From assembly GCA_030549335.1 (NCBI GenBank), contig CM060195.1, positions 43,220,991 through 43,284,990 on the forward strand: DNA of 64,000 bases, in the 5' to 3' direction. This document shows positions 22,429 through 34,372 of the stretch, in pieces. This DNA is from Pontederia crassipes (lineage: Eukaryota > Streptophyta > Magnoliopsida > Commelinales > Pontederiaceae). A model generated the notes under the pieces. It was not told the DNA's origin, did not search any database, and saw only the letters and a list, made by a program, of their open reading frames with translations. The translations under genes and the position numbers were made by a program. Numbering within the stretch: the first letter of the stretch is position 1; the number at the start of each line of letters is the position of its first letter.

Positions 22429-23477
22429 AACTGTTAAAAGAGACGAACAGTGGCTTTCAAAGTGGAACCTATTTATTTTGATCAGACACGCACACACATG
22501 AACCCTTGGAAGAAGAGTTTCCTTGCGAATTTTCTTGTTGCACTACTACTACAAATTACTATTGTTAACTATTATTTGTTACTAATATTTTCTTGTTCTC
22601 GCGTATGTTTTTTTGGGGAAATTTTTTTTCTTCTCTAATATATTTTTTTCGATTAAAATCCAAAACTATTAGATATAGATCGAACTTGAAACAACTAACG
22701 TCCAACATAACTCCGCTATTAATTTGTTACGAGTATCTGTTGTGTCTGTGACGAATAGCAAGAATCTATGGCACATGATCTGTTCTTGATGTGTGGCCTA
22801 AATTAGTTGTGCCTTCCACATTGCTATTCGCATTTGTTCGTTTGTTCCAATCAAATTCGTGCCCATGAGATTGATCAATGAACAGCAGCTGCGAGTGACT
22901 GCAAGAAATGGCAAAGGGAATACGAATCAACTATGCATTATCTGTGCATGCATGCATGCCAAGGTCTGCATGTACTTGTACAAGTCAAAAAAATACACCA
23001 CTATTAAAATTTCAGAGAAATAATAGCATTGAAATATGAATATGGATGGAATGTTTGTGGTTATAATTTCATGTAATGGTGAGTACTTTACTTATACGTC
23101 GTGAGGAGCATATGTTCCCTCGTGGTATGCATGACAAAGTATGGATGCGACCTCAGTTAATTAAGAAGCATATTAATTAATTAATTAGTATCTAATGGGT
23201 TGGACATCTCCGTTAATTAATTGATTTAATATTATCATAATTGCACACAGTTTATAATCAAGACGAATGGGACATGATGATAGGCAATTCCATTGAATTG
23301 TCAAAAACAGTAGGTAGAAAAAACGAAAAAAAAAATACTCATGGCGGATTAACGTGTGGGCATCAAGCATTCAACGGTCGGTATCGTAATTAATTTTATT
23401 ATATTTAATTCACATAATTATCACGAAACGAATTCTATCTAGAATATACGACATTAATGTACGTATATGCTTCCGGA

Positions 23478-23562
<85 letters not shown>
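23478..23562. repeat. (ATT)28 microsatellite
   Basis: About 85 bases of uninterrupted ATT trinucleotide. Confidence 0.98.
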
Positions 23563-23564
<2 letters not shown>

Positions 23565-24923
23565 CCAAAAAATTCTATTTTTTCTTTGATTAATTAAAGT
23601 AGGAAACCAAACTTTCTTCCTGCAAAATATCTAAAAGGCGTTGAGGGGCACTATCATAATACATGCACATCGATCATGTCGCTTTCTTCTTACATGAATA
23701 TTCCTACAACACTTATAACTTACTCGTACCCATAATTTAATTAGTTAACCTTAATATAACTTTTTCCAAATAATATGTCTTTCTTTTATTAACATTTTTG
23801 CATAATTGAATTAATATTTTTAATTAATGTGTGTAGTTTCGCCTAAATTCTGTCCACGTCAAAGGCACTTTAGTGTCAATCATTAATAATGAATTTATTT
23901 TATGTACAAATTGATAATGTTCTAGATTTTGACTCAGTTATAATTTTTTTTAACTCATATGTTATTGGGACGAGCAGACAATTAATGAGTATGATGAAGC
24001 CGTCCATCCTACACTAGTCTTGTATCAAAATTTTTAAACATCTTCGTTTTCTTCTACACAGTGTCCAAAATAGTTACTGCCGCTCGAATTGAGTTATGGA
24101 CATCTCTTTCGAGTATAATAAAAAAGTAATAATCTTTATTTTTTCACATAAAAAAACTGTCTGTCACTCGAGTACATCTATAGCAGAATTTAAGATGAAT
24201 ATCCAAAATTTCTTGTGTTCTTTTGTGAGATTTGGATTATTTTTCAATAACATGGATATCATAAATTTCTTGTGTTCTTTTGTGAGAGTTACATTTTTTT
24301 CAGTTTGATAATTAAAGGTATTATATATGATGTTGTATATGTTCCTAAGAACTTTTCAGTCGTTTCTTGAGAAATCGGTATTTTCCTTTTACCAAATTTT
24401 ATGTGTTTAATCATATATTTCTTCAGAATAATGTGTGTCCCCCCACATAATTTGGGGGGGGGGGGGGGGGATTGTCCCCCATGCTGCGTCAGCTGTCGGA
24501 TTTGCATACGAAGGCTAGCACAGATCTCAAAAATTTGAGTGAGATCTGGCGCAGTTTGGGGGGCGGTTCGACGAGCGCGGCCCAGTTCGATCGCGTCCAA
24601 GGGGTATAAAATGATAAAAACATCGGAGACCATTTTCTTCTCTCATCTTTGTTTATCCTCTCCGCGCCGCCTCCTCATCTCTCCCTCTCCTCTCCACCAG
24701 AGGTCCGCCGCCGACGAGCAACCGCCTCCTCTCTCTTTCTCTTATCTCCTCTCCGAAAACCCCCGCCGATCTGCGCCAAGCGACGTCCCCTCGGCCAGAT
24801 CTTCAACCCCAAGCATACCGCCAACCTCGAGCACCCCGCCGCGACGCTGTTGACCTACGCGACGACCTCCCACAACCAGATCTGCTCGACCCCTAGCACC
24901 CCGACTAGATCTGTGCCCGCCTT

Positions 24924-25995
24924 CCCTATGCGCCGCCGAGTCGTGGCCCCACCTACCAGATCTGCGACCGCTGCGCATCGACCCGCCGAGCACCGCCAAT
25001 CCCCGTGCACTCCGCCTCCCTGTCCGTCGCCACTACCCCGACTAGCACCGACGATCAACCACTACAAGAAAATGGGCTATTGGCGACGCAAAGTAGCGTC
25101 GCATATTTGGTGACGCTACGTAGATGTCACTAGCGCCTTTATGGCATCCACTTTACATCCCAATAATGAGACGCTATTTGCCTCTTGATAGCGTCTCACT
25201 AGCGTGTTATTAGTTATTCATGAAATAGACGCTAAAGATGGCGCACTGGAGACGCTACGTAGACGCTACTATTGCGCGCCGTGGAGCGAAAAAGCGTGGG
25301 AGAACCGAACGCCGTTCTCGCGTCGACAATACGCGACACTATGCTCGCGTCTCACCATTTGCAGCTCTAAAGAGACGCTATCTGGCGTCACACACTTGGG
25401 CGATGCTATATAGATGTGAATGTGATTACTTGACAACTATTCTTAGGTTATCTATATTTATATCCCTATGTGCTGCTGCGGCATGGCCCCACCCACCAGA
25501 TCTATGACCGCCGCGCACCGACTCGCCGAGCACCGCCGATCCCCATGCACTCCGCCACCACTACCCCGACTAGCACCGACGATCAGCCACTACAAGAAAA
25601 TGGGCTATTGCCGACGCAAAGTAGTGTCGCATATTTGATGACGCTACATAGACATCACTAGCACTTTTATGGCGTCCACTTTGCGTCCCAATAATGAGAC
25701 GCTATTTGCCTCTCGATAGCGTCTCACTAGCGTGTTCTTAGCTATTCATGAAATAGACACTAACGATGGCGCACTGGAGATGCTACGTGGACTCTACTAT
25801 TGCTTGCCGCGGAGTGAAAAAGCGCGAGAGAACCTAACGCCATTCTCGTGTCGACAATACGCGATGCTATGCTCGCGTCTCACCATTTGCGACTCTAAAG
25901 AGATGCTATCTGGCATCACACACTTAGGCGACGCTATGTAGACGCGAATGTGATTACTTGACAACTATTCTTAGGTTATCTATATTTATATCGCT
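24924..25995. repeat. Tandem duplication of MULE flank plus CACTA left end
   Basis: About 135 bp of MULE sequence and the first 400 bp of the CACTA element occur twice in direct order. The first unit starts at CCCTATG 24924, with a CACTA terminus at 25060. The second starts at CCCTATG 25464, with a CACTA terminus at 25588. Shared markers include ACTAGCACCGACGATCA(A/G)C just outside the terminus and TTGACAACTATTCTTAGG inside. The join carries CCCTATG, suggesting a microhomology-mediated duplication. The second copy lacks about 12 bp in its flank. Confidence 0.88.
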
Positions 25996-27099
25996 ATTTG
26001 TTTTATATTTAAACCCTAAACCCTATATATTATATATACTATATTAGTATTATCAACATATACATGTATTCCTACATTAATTAAATATATATTTTTTTTT
26101 ACATGATAGGAGTGTTCCTAAATATATAATTTGTTACCTTTAATATTTATGTTAGCTATACATACAATATATATCATATCTTAATTATGTATATATTATA
26201 TTTATATTCTTAATCATGAAATTATGGTTGTTGAATTAAGAGAGTGATTTGCTACAAATTGTCCCATTTTCGCGTCACCTTGGAGACTCAATAGCGTCAA
26301 CTTTACGTCTAACTAGAGCCGTCGGCAATGTCGAAGGTATGATGACACTATTGGCATCTCTGTAGCGTCGCGAACTTGGGACGTGAATAAGTTTTAGACG
26401 CTAGTTCGGCGCTACGGGGTCGCTAATTTTTTTTAGCGACTCAATAGTGTTTGTATTGCGCCGCCTTAGTCGGCTTTTTATCCCGCTCGCTTAATCGGGC
26501 ACATATAGACATATAAATATTAAATGTAACAAATCTCACACATATATACATATTATTATCACTTAATCTCACACATATAAACATATATTCACTTCGAATA
26601 TGTATACATATACATGTTATCTATATATGACTCGCACATGTATAGACATATACATACACATATATATTTATAAAACATATAGATAAACACATTGTTGTGA
26701 TTTAATCTCCCACACGTAGACATATGCATATATTACACACATATATATACACACACACAATTTCGTTATAGACATATATACATATAGATTTATAATTTTA
26801 TATACATACATGATAGATTGTCGGAAGGAAATAAAACAACTGGAACGGGGCACAATGTGATGAGACGCTATATTGATAAATAAAATTACATACATAATAA
26901 AAAAATTGAAATAGAAAAATAATTAGCGTCTCTCTGGCATCACGAATTTGAGACGCTAAATCTACATCGACGTCCCTACGACGCTATGGTGTCGCTATTG
27001 TAAGTTACGACACATTAGCTTCTCCATAGCGCCGCATTAGCCGAATTTTGATACGATCGGCACCTATATTGTGTTTTACATTACTCGCCCGACGCGCCT

Positions 27100-27760
27100 C
27101 GACGCCCGATGCCCAACGTCGACGATCGACTCTTTTGACGCCCGACGGCCGATGCCTCCGCCGCCCTTCGCCGCTGATGCCTCTACCTCTACTGCCTCCG
27201 CCTCCTCCGCCTCCTCCACCGCACTCCACCCCCTCCTCCACCGCACCTCTCTGCCTCCTCCACCGCACTCCTTCGCCGCCCTCTGCCTCCACCGCCTCCT
27301 CCTCTGACATCTGCCCTTCGCTTCCGCCTCCACCGCGCCCCTCCGCCGCCCTCCGCCTCCACCGCCTCCTCCTCCGACGTCCGCCCTTCTCCGCCACCTC
27401 CACCACGCCCCTCCACCGCCCTCCACCGCCGCCTCCGCCCTTCCATTGCCTCCTCCGCCTCCGCCCTCCTCCTTCGCTGCCATCCGCCGCCTCCACCGCG
27501 CCGACGTCCGCCTCCGCCGCCCTCCGCCTCCACCGCCTCTTCCTCCTCCTCCTCCTCCCTCCGCTACGTTCACCCGCCGACTGTGCTCCTCCTCTGTCAG
27601 TCGTCGCCTTCCTCCACCGCCGCCCTCCGCCTCCACCGCCTCTTCCTCCTCCTCCTCCTCCCTCCGCTACGTCCACCCGCCGATTGTGCTCCTCCTCTAT
27701 CAGGCGTCGCCTTCCTCCACCGCCGCCCGCCGCCATCCCTCACCGCTTAAGAAGGTAGGA
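27100..27760. repeat. CT/GC-rich CCGCCTCCACC minisatellite in CACTA element
   Basis: Imperfect units built on CCGCCTCCACCGCCTCCTCC with DNA such as GACGTCCGCCCTTC between. A longer unit containing CGTTCACCCGCCGA / CGTCCACCCGCCGA and GTGCTCCTCCTCT is duplicated at 27560 and 27667 (about 107 bp apart). Open frames on both strands here are composition artefacts. Confidence 0.85.
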
Positions 27761-27767
27761 GCCCGCC

Positions 27768-27975
27768 ACCATGTTAAGTTAATTATTAATGCATGAAGTT
27801 AAATACTACTTAATTACTTGATAATTAGTAACTAATGCATGTTAAGTTAAATACTACTTAATTACTTGATTGTTTTGCTATTAAGTTAGTAATGCATGTT
27901 AAGTTAAATACTACTTAATTACTTGAAACTATTGTTGTTAAGTTAGTTACTAGTGCAAGTTAACTTAAATACTAG
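27768..27975. repeat. Tandem repeat, about 60-bp unit
   Basis: Three to four copies of GCATGTTAAGTTAAATACTA followed by CTTAATTACTTG lie between the minisatellite and the transposase remnant. Confidence 0.85.
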
Positions 27976-28166
27976 AACCTCTTATGGATAAATTTTTTTC
28001 ATAATTCTAGAACCTCTTTTTTATCATGTTCTCATAAATTTTACTAAGGATGTACTTCAACATTCTTGGTGATAAAATGAGATTATGATTCGATGATGAA
28101 GTACTTGAAACATATGATTTTGGACTTCGTAAGTTCAAAATCACACGTTTCAAGTACACGAATTTA

Positions 28167-28500
28167 TTGACATATGGCTTAATATTGTTCGTTACAAAAA
28201 TGATAAAGTCATATCGTAGTTGGATTCATCATTGGAAAGATAAACATGGCGTCATAACTAAAGAATATAAGGATGATGTTAATGAATTTATTAATGTGGC
28301 ATATCAAAATGAGGGTGTTGCTTCTTCATATGGCGAAATCTTATGTCCATGTCGGAAGTGCAAATGTTATCAGTGGAAAGTAAGATATGATATGTAGAAT
28401 GATTTATATTACAATGGTTTCTTACTGACATACACAAATTAGTTCTTTCATGACCAAGAAAGATGGGCTAAAGAAATAACTAATGTAGATACCGTTGTCG
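28167..28500 (+). pseudogene. TNP2-type CACTA transposase, N-terminal (transposase-associated) remnant
   Basis: The frame from 28215 gives SWIHHWKDKHGVITKEYKDD, then NEFINVAYQNEG, then ILCPCRKCKC. This matches the transposase-associated domain at the N-terminus of plant CACTA TNP2 proteins (W..R...EY..GV..F...A...CPC..C). After a stop at 28396 the next frame continues with YYNGFLLTY and FFHDQERW, the usual GF..Y..W..HGE motif, again with a stop. The catalytic DDE core that should follow is absent; sequence switches to TNPA-like text by about 28700. The element therefore depends on transposase supplied elsewhere. Confidence 0.8.
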
Positions 28501-28659
28501 ACTCGAGTAATCCGTATAGGGACATGATACAAGATGCAATGTTAGGAGAAAATGTTGGCGAAACATTGATTGTAGAAGATCCGAATCCTTCGGCTTCGAA
28601 GTTTTGTAGGAGGCAAATCAGTTTCATCCGGATCTTAGTTTAGGGACGATCCTGAGAGC

Positions 28660-29770
28660 TTTTGAGGAGGTCACTGTGGAACGCCTCCGAAATTGATTAT
28701 ACAATCTTCACAAGGTCGTCACGTTTGCCGGCCTCACTTTGGAGCGGAGGATACAAAGATGCCCAAGGCATATTAGACGCTCAGTTTGGGAGTCCCTTTG
28801 TAGGAAGTGATAAGTATGTTTACTTTTAAATTATTTTTATGAAAATTATAGTTTTTGAAAGTGTAAGTATTTGATGTTCACAAAGGATGGATGAATGATG
28901 GCAAAGGAAGTCGAAAAAGGTAAGAGTTAATCGTCTTTCGAAGCCCGAGACCCACATCCACACAAGGGGGTCGATGCGATTTGACGATCATCGACGGCGC
29001 ATAGTAATTTACACATAAATTCAATTTAACAAACTTTTGACTTATACTTATATTATCAAATTTGAAACTTTATTGTAGGAGGAGAAAGAAGGCGGTCCCG
29101 TAGACTTTCGTGTGGTCTATGAGGCGACGCATACAACCTAGTCACGCCCACTACTCGTAGGCTTCTAGTAAGTCTCATGACATGGCATTTGATTATTGTC
29201 GTTAGTGCACTATTTTTGAAATACAGAATGTTTAAATTTTATAGGATGATTATAATATGAAAATGGCTGAGAAGTGTGGAGATGATCCGAGTACTCAGCC
29301 ACCAGGAAATGTTTCTTCGTTAGTTTTGTCATGTTTTTAATTTGTGTTTCTCGATATATAATTTATATATTATATGATTGTATGATTTTTTTATTTCATA
29401 GAGGACTCTATTGTTTGGGAGGAGGTGGCCAACACGACACGAGAGGGGATACTTGCGTGGCCTCGGCACAGCCGCTCAGATACCTAGGAGGATCAGAGGA
29501 TATGTAGGCGATCCATCTGCTGCGAGCTCATCCGCTGCACCTGATGTGACGCAGCTATCACAACAGCTATCACAACAATCATCGTAGCAGATATCGGGGT
29601 AGGTGTCGGAGCAGTTGTCGCAGCAGTTGGCTCCGCTATTGCAGGTGATTCAGGGATTGATCCCGACGCAGTATCCATCCTCGCGAGGTCATAGACCGAG
29701 CACATCTGGGTCAAATGTCCGGAATGATAACAATAACTCCCAAACCTAGGATAGAAACAACCCATGAATA
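28660..29770 (+). pseudogene. Transposase_24 (plant En/Spm TNPA-like) remnant
   Basis: Plus-strand fragments resemble the Transposase_24 family (Ptta/En/Spm). At about 28915-29010 there is VRVNRLSKPETHIHTRGSMR (kNraN...HTtGS motif). After an apparent intron (GT..AG-like, about 29010-29080) EEKEGGPVDF leads to YEATHT (the GR.P...F..TH motif). DDYNMKMAEKCGDDPS follows at 29247-29295, and a GYLRGLGTAAQIPR-like segment near 29445-29490 (usually GRvyGLG). A Gln/Ser-rich tail with QLSQQLSQQ repeats ends near 29760. In intact elements TNPA-like proteins bind subterminal repeats. Stops and frameshifts are present, though several breaks could be unrecognised introns. Confidence 0.7.
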
Positions 29771-30453
29771 TAAACAATGCTTTTGTTACTTATAGATTTA
29801 GATATACATATAGTTTGTTAGTTCGGTTTATTACTTTTCGTATTCTTATGTTAAATATTATGCCTGTGATGCTTTAAATTGCCTGTGATGCTCTTATATT
29901 GCCTGTGATGAATATCAATGCATTTTTATATGCATTATATAATTGTATGGTCTGGGAAGAGAAAAAATGATGATTGAATGGGTAAAAAAAAATCTGAAAG
30001 TAGCGACTCCATAGCGTCCCATTCGCATCGCAAAGACTATCGACGCTGAGTTAAATATATCGTCCTTAGCGCCATAATCGCGTCTCATTGGCGACGCGTA
30101 CACCATCATATTGCGTCACTTCAGCGCCTTCCTAGTGCCTAGAGTAGCGACTCGTGGGCGCCGAAATCGCGCCTCATACCTAGCACCCCTTGCGCGTCGA
30201 CTTAGCGACGCATGTCTTCTACGCACAACCGCAAACCACGCGTCTTAATAACGTCGAGATAGCGTCAACACGTGGCGCTAGTAGCATCTCACTTCTTTTG
30301 ACTCTGTTGCGATGCTACTAGCCACTGATATGTAGCATCCCATTTTTGTGGCGCTAGCTAGATGTGAATGAGACGCTCTTCACCACGGAGACATAATAAC
30401 GCCACCTTAGTGTCGCTTATCTTGGGTCTCTAATCGCCCATTTTCTTGTAGTG

Positions 30454-32545
30454 AGCCCCGCCGAGCGCCGCCGACCCTTTCACATCTTGCCTCCCTGTCC
30501 GCCATCGCTCCCTCGCCGTGCTCCACCACCAAGCATTGATGAACAGACCTGCCGAGTGCCACCGACCCTTGTGAACCCTGCCTCCTTGTCTGCCGCTCCT
30601 CCCCCGCTGAGCTCCACCACCACCAAGCGCTGATGAAAAGCTCTGCCGAGTGCCACCGACCCCCGCGCACCCCGCCTCCCTGTCCGCCGCCGCTCCCCCG
30701 CCGAGACGAGATCCATCGCCAATCACCCGCGTCGAGCACCGCCGACCCCTCACACTGTTGAATCATGTTTTAAATATCCTAATCCTATAATTTTATTTGT
30801 AATGTAATGTAATGAGTGTGCTGTAATGTAATGTCATATTTTGTGACAATTACGCACTGTCTGAATATCTGAGTGTTAAACATGGGGAACAACTGACCAT
30901 ATACCATAAATCATTAGTGTTTATGTTCTTAATCATTACAGTGAACTTGTTAACAGGGAATCATTCTCCAACACTTCATTCATTCTCCAACACCAACACT
31001 TCATGTGTTCAATATGTCCGAAAGTGAGATAAGATAGAGATAAAGTGAGATGAGATAGAGATGGATGGATCTAAACTCAATCTATGCTTGGATTAATTAC
31101 ACTGCGAAATTCTTAATGCCTCAAAACGGTCTTTCGAATAGCTCATAGAATGAAAATCGTCATATAACATTCTCATTTGCAATAGAACGGAGCTCATAAC
31201 ATTCTTTTAATTGAATTAAACTACGTTTGAAGTTCGAATTAAACTTCATTCAACTCAAAATGTGTAAGCGTTCCAATTGTCACAGAGAGAGGGATTACAA
31301 TATTTTAATAGAACAAAGATTTGTAGTTTATCAAGAATTACAATTTATCAAATTTCCTTAAGCAGATATCGACTCTCGAATTCTGGCAATACAACGGACA
31401 AACTATAGGCAAACTACAAATTTAGATCATGAATTAAGATTATGATATTTAAAATATGGATTAACAAAAATGACTAAAAAATGTGTCGGCGGTCGTGTCG
31501 AGACGCTCAGGGGCGTGCGACCTTTGGCGGGATCGGAGTGGCATTCGGCGTAGTCACGACGAGGTCACTGCATGCAGCGGCAGTTAGGGGCGTGCGGCAG
31601 GGTCGCAGCGTGAGGCATGGTGGCACGAGGTCTCGGTGAGGTCGGCGGCGCTCGACGTGCTTGGGGTCGTCGAGGTGTCAGCGACGCGAGGTCTTCGCGA
31701 GGTCGGCGGCGCTCAGCTTGCTCGAGGTCCGCCAGGGGAGTCGCCATTGTGCGAGGTCGACGGCGCTCGGCATGCTCGAGGTCCATGAGGGGGTCGCCGC
31801 TGCATGAAGATTTAGCCGGAGGGTCGCCGCTGCACACAGATCTGGCCGGAGGCCGACACTGCGTGCGGATCTGGACAGGGTGAGGCGGATCTGGGCGCGG
31901 GGAGGTCGGCGGCGAGTCTGGTCAGCGAGGGACGTGTTCGATGGTCATGATTCCTTGTAGGCAAAGAGATCTGGTCGGACGGAGGGAGAAAGTGAGAAAA
32001 CGAAAAGAAAGAGGGAGAATAAGATGTCAAAAAGCACCTTCGAGGTCGGACTCGTCGGCGGTGGACAGATCTGGTCGGATGCGATCGTCGAGGCATAGAT
32101 CTCATCGGTGGTTGTTAGTTCTGGAAGGACGCGGCCGTGGAGGCACAGATCTCACCGGCGGTTGCTCTCGTGCAGATCTGGGCGAATGGACGCAGTCGCT
32201 ATCCCGCAGATCTCGCCGGCGACGATAGATCTGGACAAACGCGGCGGATCTCATTGGCGGCGAGCCGAGTTCGCCGCATGGAGATGAGGAAGGGGGTAAA
32301 AGCGCGAGAAAGCGAGAGAGGTGTGTGTGAGAGAGAGAGAGTAAAAGGGGTGAAAAGGTTTTTACCCCACCCTTTTGTACTCGGGATCCGATTGAATCCC
32401 TGTCGACCACTTTTTTTTTCATGGTGAACTGCCCGCCGTCGTTCGGTTCACCATGAAAAAAACTCATTTTTCATCGGCGTCGGACAGACGCCTTTAAATG
32501 GGCGAAGTGTCCCCCGTTTAAGTTGGGGGGACACCCATTATTCCC
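30454..32545. repeat. Right part of MULE 2, GC-rich and AT-rich segments
   Basis: Immediately right of the CACTA element, 30454-30755 has three diverged units of about 100 bp containing CCGAGTGCCACCGACCC and GCCTCCCTGTCCGCCGC. AT-rich sequence at 30760-31480 follows, with nothing assignable. From 31490 to 32300 there are repeats with AGGTCGGCGGCGCTC and CAGATCTGG related to MULE 1, with three roughly 60-bp units at 31625-31795. The GA-rich tract 32280-32345 and TTTTGTACTCGGGATCCG precede the right terminus. Confidence 0.75.
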
Positions 32546-32554
32546 ATATTTCTT

Positions 32555-34122
32555 TTGTTCTTCTTGAAATTTTCATTAATGTTTTTTAACAAGTCGTACA
32601 TGGTATAACCAGTAATTTACAAGCTGTTGAAGTTAGTCTTTTGCAATGAATTTTGTGAAGACAAAATTTTGCAAACAAATAATAAAAGCTTAATGGATAA
32701 ATTTTATTACCAAATATTGAACGCTATTAATTTTAAAAGACTTACGAAAGTAAGCATTGGATCGATCCTTTTATAATTACCGTTTAATATTATATGTAAA
32801 TAGTCAAATTCAATGATGGTAATTAAGATGAGATTATACATCTTGGAGATAGCCGAATTGGCCAACTCTGGTCCTTGACTTTCAAATCATCCATATAATG
32901 TATATCACTATATGTCAGATAATCAATTTCAAAAATTTCAACTCATAAGTTAATCATAACTAATGGGAGTTCAAATGTTGCCCCAACATATCCTTATTCA
33001 TTAGGGTATGAATTATTATGGAAAGAAAAAATAAATGGAGATTTAAGCTTTGGTTGGTATCTACATACGAGATTTTATGAATCATACATATATATTCTAG
33101 ACTTTCATTAGAGCTTTATTTATCTTATAGAAGTTAAGAATTCCGTTCATTAATGAATTAGGTCCATCTATTGACTTTCGAGTTCTTTTGCTCTGAACTC
33201 GTTTACCTTTTCTTGCAATGAAATTTAATAGGTGTCCTACCCATTTAAATGAATAGGATTAACCGGACGTAAAAAATTGAATCCATCTACTTGAAGTACT
33301 TACAAACTCGTATTGCCATCAAGATAAAGAACAAATCTTAACAGTTAATTTTAAACAAATCATAAAATATTACAAGAAAGGAACAATTTTTAAATTCACC
33401 AGGTAAAATGAGCAATCATAAAATTTTCGATCAGGATTGGACTCGTTGACATTGACATTTAGGCCACATCATTAGGTATCAACAAAATATTATATACATA
33501 GAAGAGATAATAAGCTCAACTATCATGTAACTACTAATCTAAGCACAAAAGAAACAATTATCTATATACATAGGAGAAACAATAAGCTCATTTTTTTAGC
33601 TCATTAACCAAAACTCATTTAGATTACTAATTTAAACACAAATTTTGACACCGGTAGAACAATATAGATCTCAACCATTATCTCTATACAGGGTAAATGC
33701 AAGGCAAATACAAAAGAAACAATTATCTCTATTCAGGGCAAATACAAATCTCAACCATTGAGGCAAATATAGAAGAAACAACATGACCTACATGTTCTTC
33801 ATTGATTATCAAAGTTTTATCATTGTTCTTAGAAAAACAATGGAAGAGTTCACAATACAGGAGAAATAGTAAGTTACCCAATACAGGACTTCTGTTCACC
33901 TCCAGCTACAATGCTTCTTGCCATTCCCCATGACCAAAGCCAAAGTGGCCCTCCGAATCGTTAGATCTCCCCCGGCAAATTAGGACTCCCTTTCCTCCAT
34001 TTCTGATCACATGATCTTCGAACCTACGTCCTTCGTCCTCTGATGGCCGAAAGATCACAGAACAAAATTGAGCATTTTTTCAAAGATCACAAATCCCATT
34101 GTCTGGGCTCATTCCACGTTTT
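32555..34122. other. AT-rich gene-free DNA
   Basis: No gene seen. At 33490-33780 short phrases such as GAAACAATTATCTCTAT and ATCTCAACCATT recur imperfectly. Confidence 0.5.
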
Positions 34123-34144
34123 ATATATATATATATATATATAT

Positions 34145-34353
34145 GAGAGTAATGTACCTACAAAGCATCTTCCGCTTTGTAGGGTTGTTGAACGCATCTC
34201 AACCGTTGATCTACTCATCAATGAATCTGATCAAAAGTGATTAAACTCATGATTTAAAAATATCAATTATTTCAATCGTTGATCAATGGATCAACGGTTG
34301 AGATTCGCTCAGCATCCCTACAAAACGGAAGGTGCTTTGTAGATACATTAATC
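34145..34353. mobile_element. Hairpin (foldback) MITE in a TA microsatellite
   Basis: Two arms of about 75-80 bp form a near-complete inverted repeat. The left arm has GTAATGTACCTACAAAGCAT...TTTGTAGGG...AATCTCAACCGTTGATC-like text, and the right arm is its complement, ending GATACATTAAT. The element sits in a TA dinucleotide tract (34123-34144 and 34352-34372), so it may have used a TA or TA-rich target as Tc1/mariner elements do. The target duplication cannot be resolved inside the TA tract. No coding capacity. Confidence 0.8.
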
Positions 34354-34372
34354 CATATATATATATATATAT

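Larger units (their letters stand above)
21999..24414. other. Intergenic DNA with two long microsatellites
   Basis: Mixed-composition DNA near 22040-22330 includes short frames I cannot assign. A direct repeat of ATTTCTTGTGTTCTTTTGTG occurs at 24207 and 24264. No gene is supported. Confidence 0.5.
25588..30453 (+). mobile_element. CACTA (En/Spm) element nested in MULE 2 (GACGCTA family)
   Basis: Both ends carry CACTACAAGAAAATGGGC in inverted orientation (25588 rightward; 30453 leftward). The trinucleotide AGC flanks both ends (25585-25587 and 30454-30456), the 3-bp CACTA target duplication. Subterminal regions (25588-27010 and 29990-30440) are dense in GACGCTA / TAGCGTC motifs in both orientations, probable TNPA-binding sites. 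The coding remnants between them read on the plus strand. The left end is also present at 25060 through a tandem duplication. It is non-autonomous as it stands. Confidence 0.93.
24424..32545. mobile_element. Mutator-like element 2 (8.1 kb including nested CACTA)
   Basis: A perfect 9-bp direct repeat ATATTTCTT flanks it (24415-24423 and 32546-32554). The left end reads CAGAATAATGTGTGTCCCCC and the right end on the minus strand GGGAATAATGGGTGTCCCCC. The right third matches MULE 1: 31747-31935 against 10868-11022 (the GGTCGGCGGCGCTC...ATGCTCGAGGTCCATGAG block), GCCGAGTTCGCCGCA, then a GA-rich tract and TTTTGTACTCG. The unnested element would be about 3 kb. It contains a G17 homopolymer at 24454-24470. 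A TATAAAA (24604-24610) followed by a CT-rich tract could be an internal plus-strand promoter. No transposase frame is seen. Confidence 0.9.

Noticed and set aside
26009..26024. AAACCCTAAACCCTA as interstitial telomere repeat
   Set aside because: Only two units; too short to claim a telomeric origin.
27005..27796. Frames of about 240 codons on both strands in the CACTA element
   Set aside because: A CCGCCTCC minisatellite lacks stops in most frames; there is no domain or start context.
30407..30766. 119-codon minus-strand frame
   Set aside because: It crosses the CACTA right terminus into a three-unit repeat of MULE 2, so it cannot be one gene.
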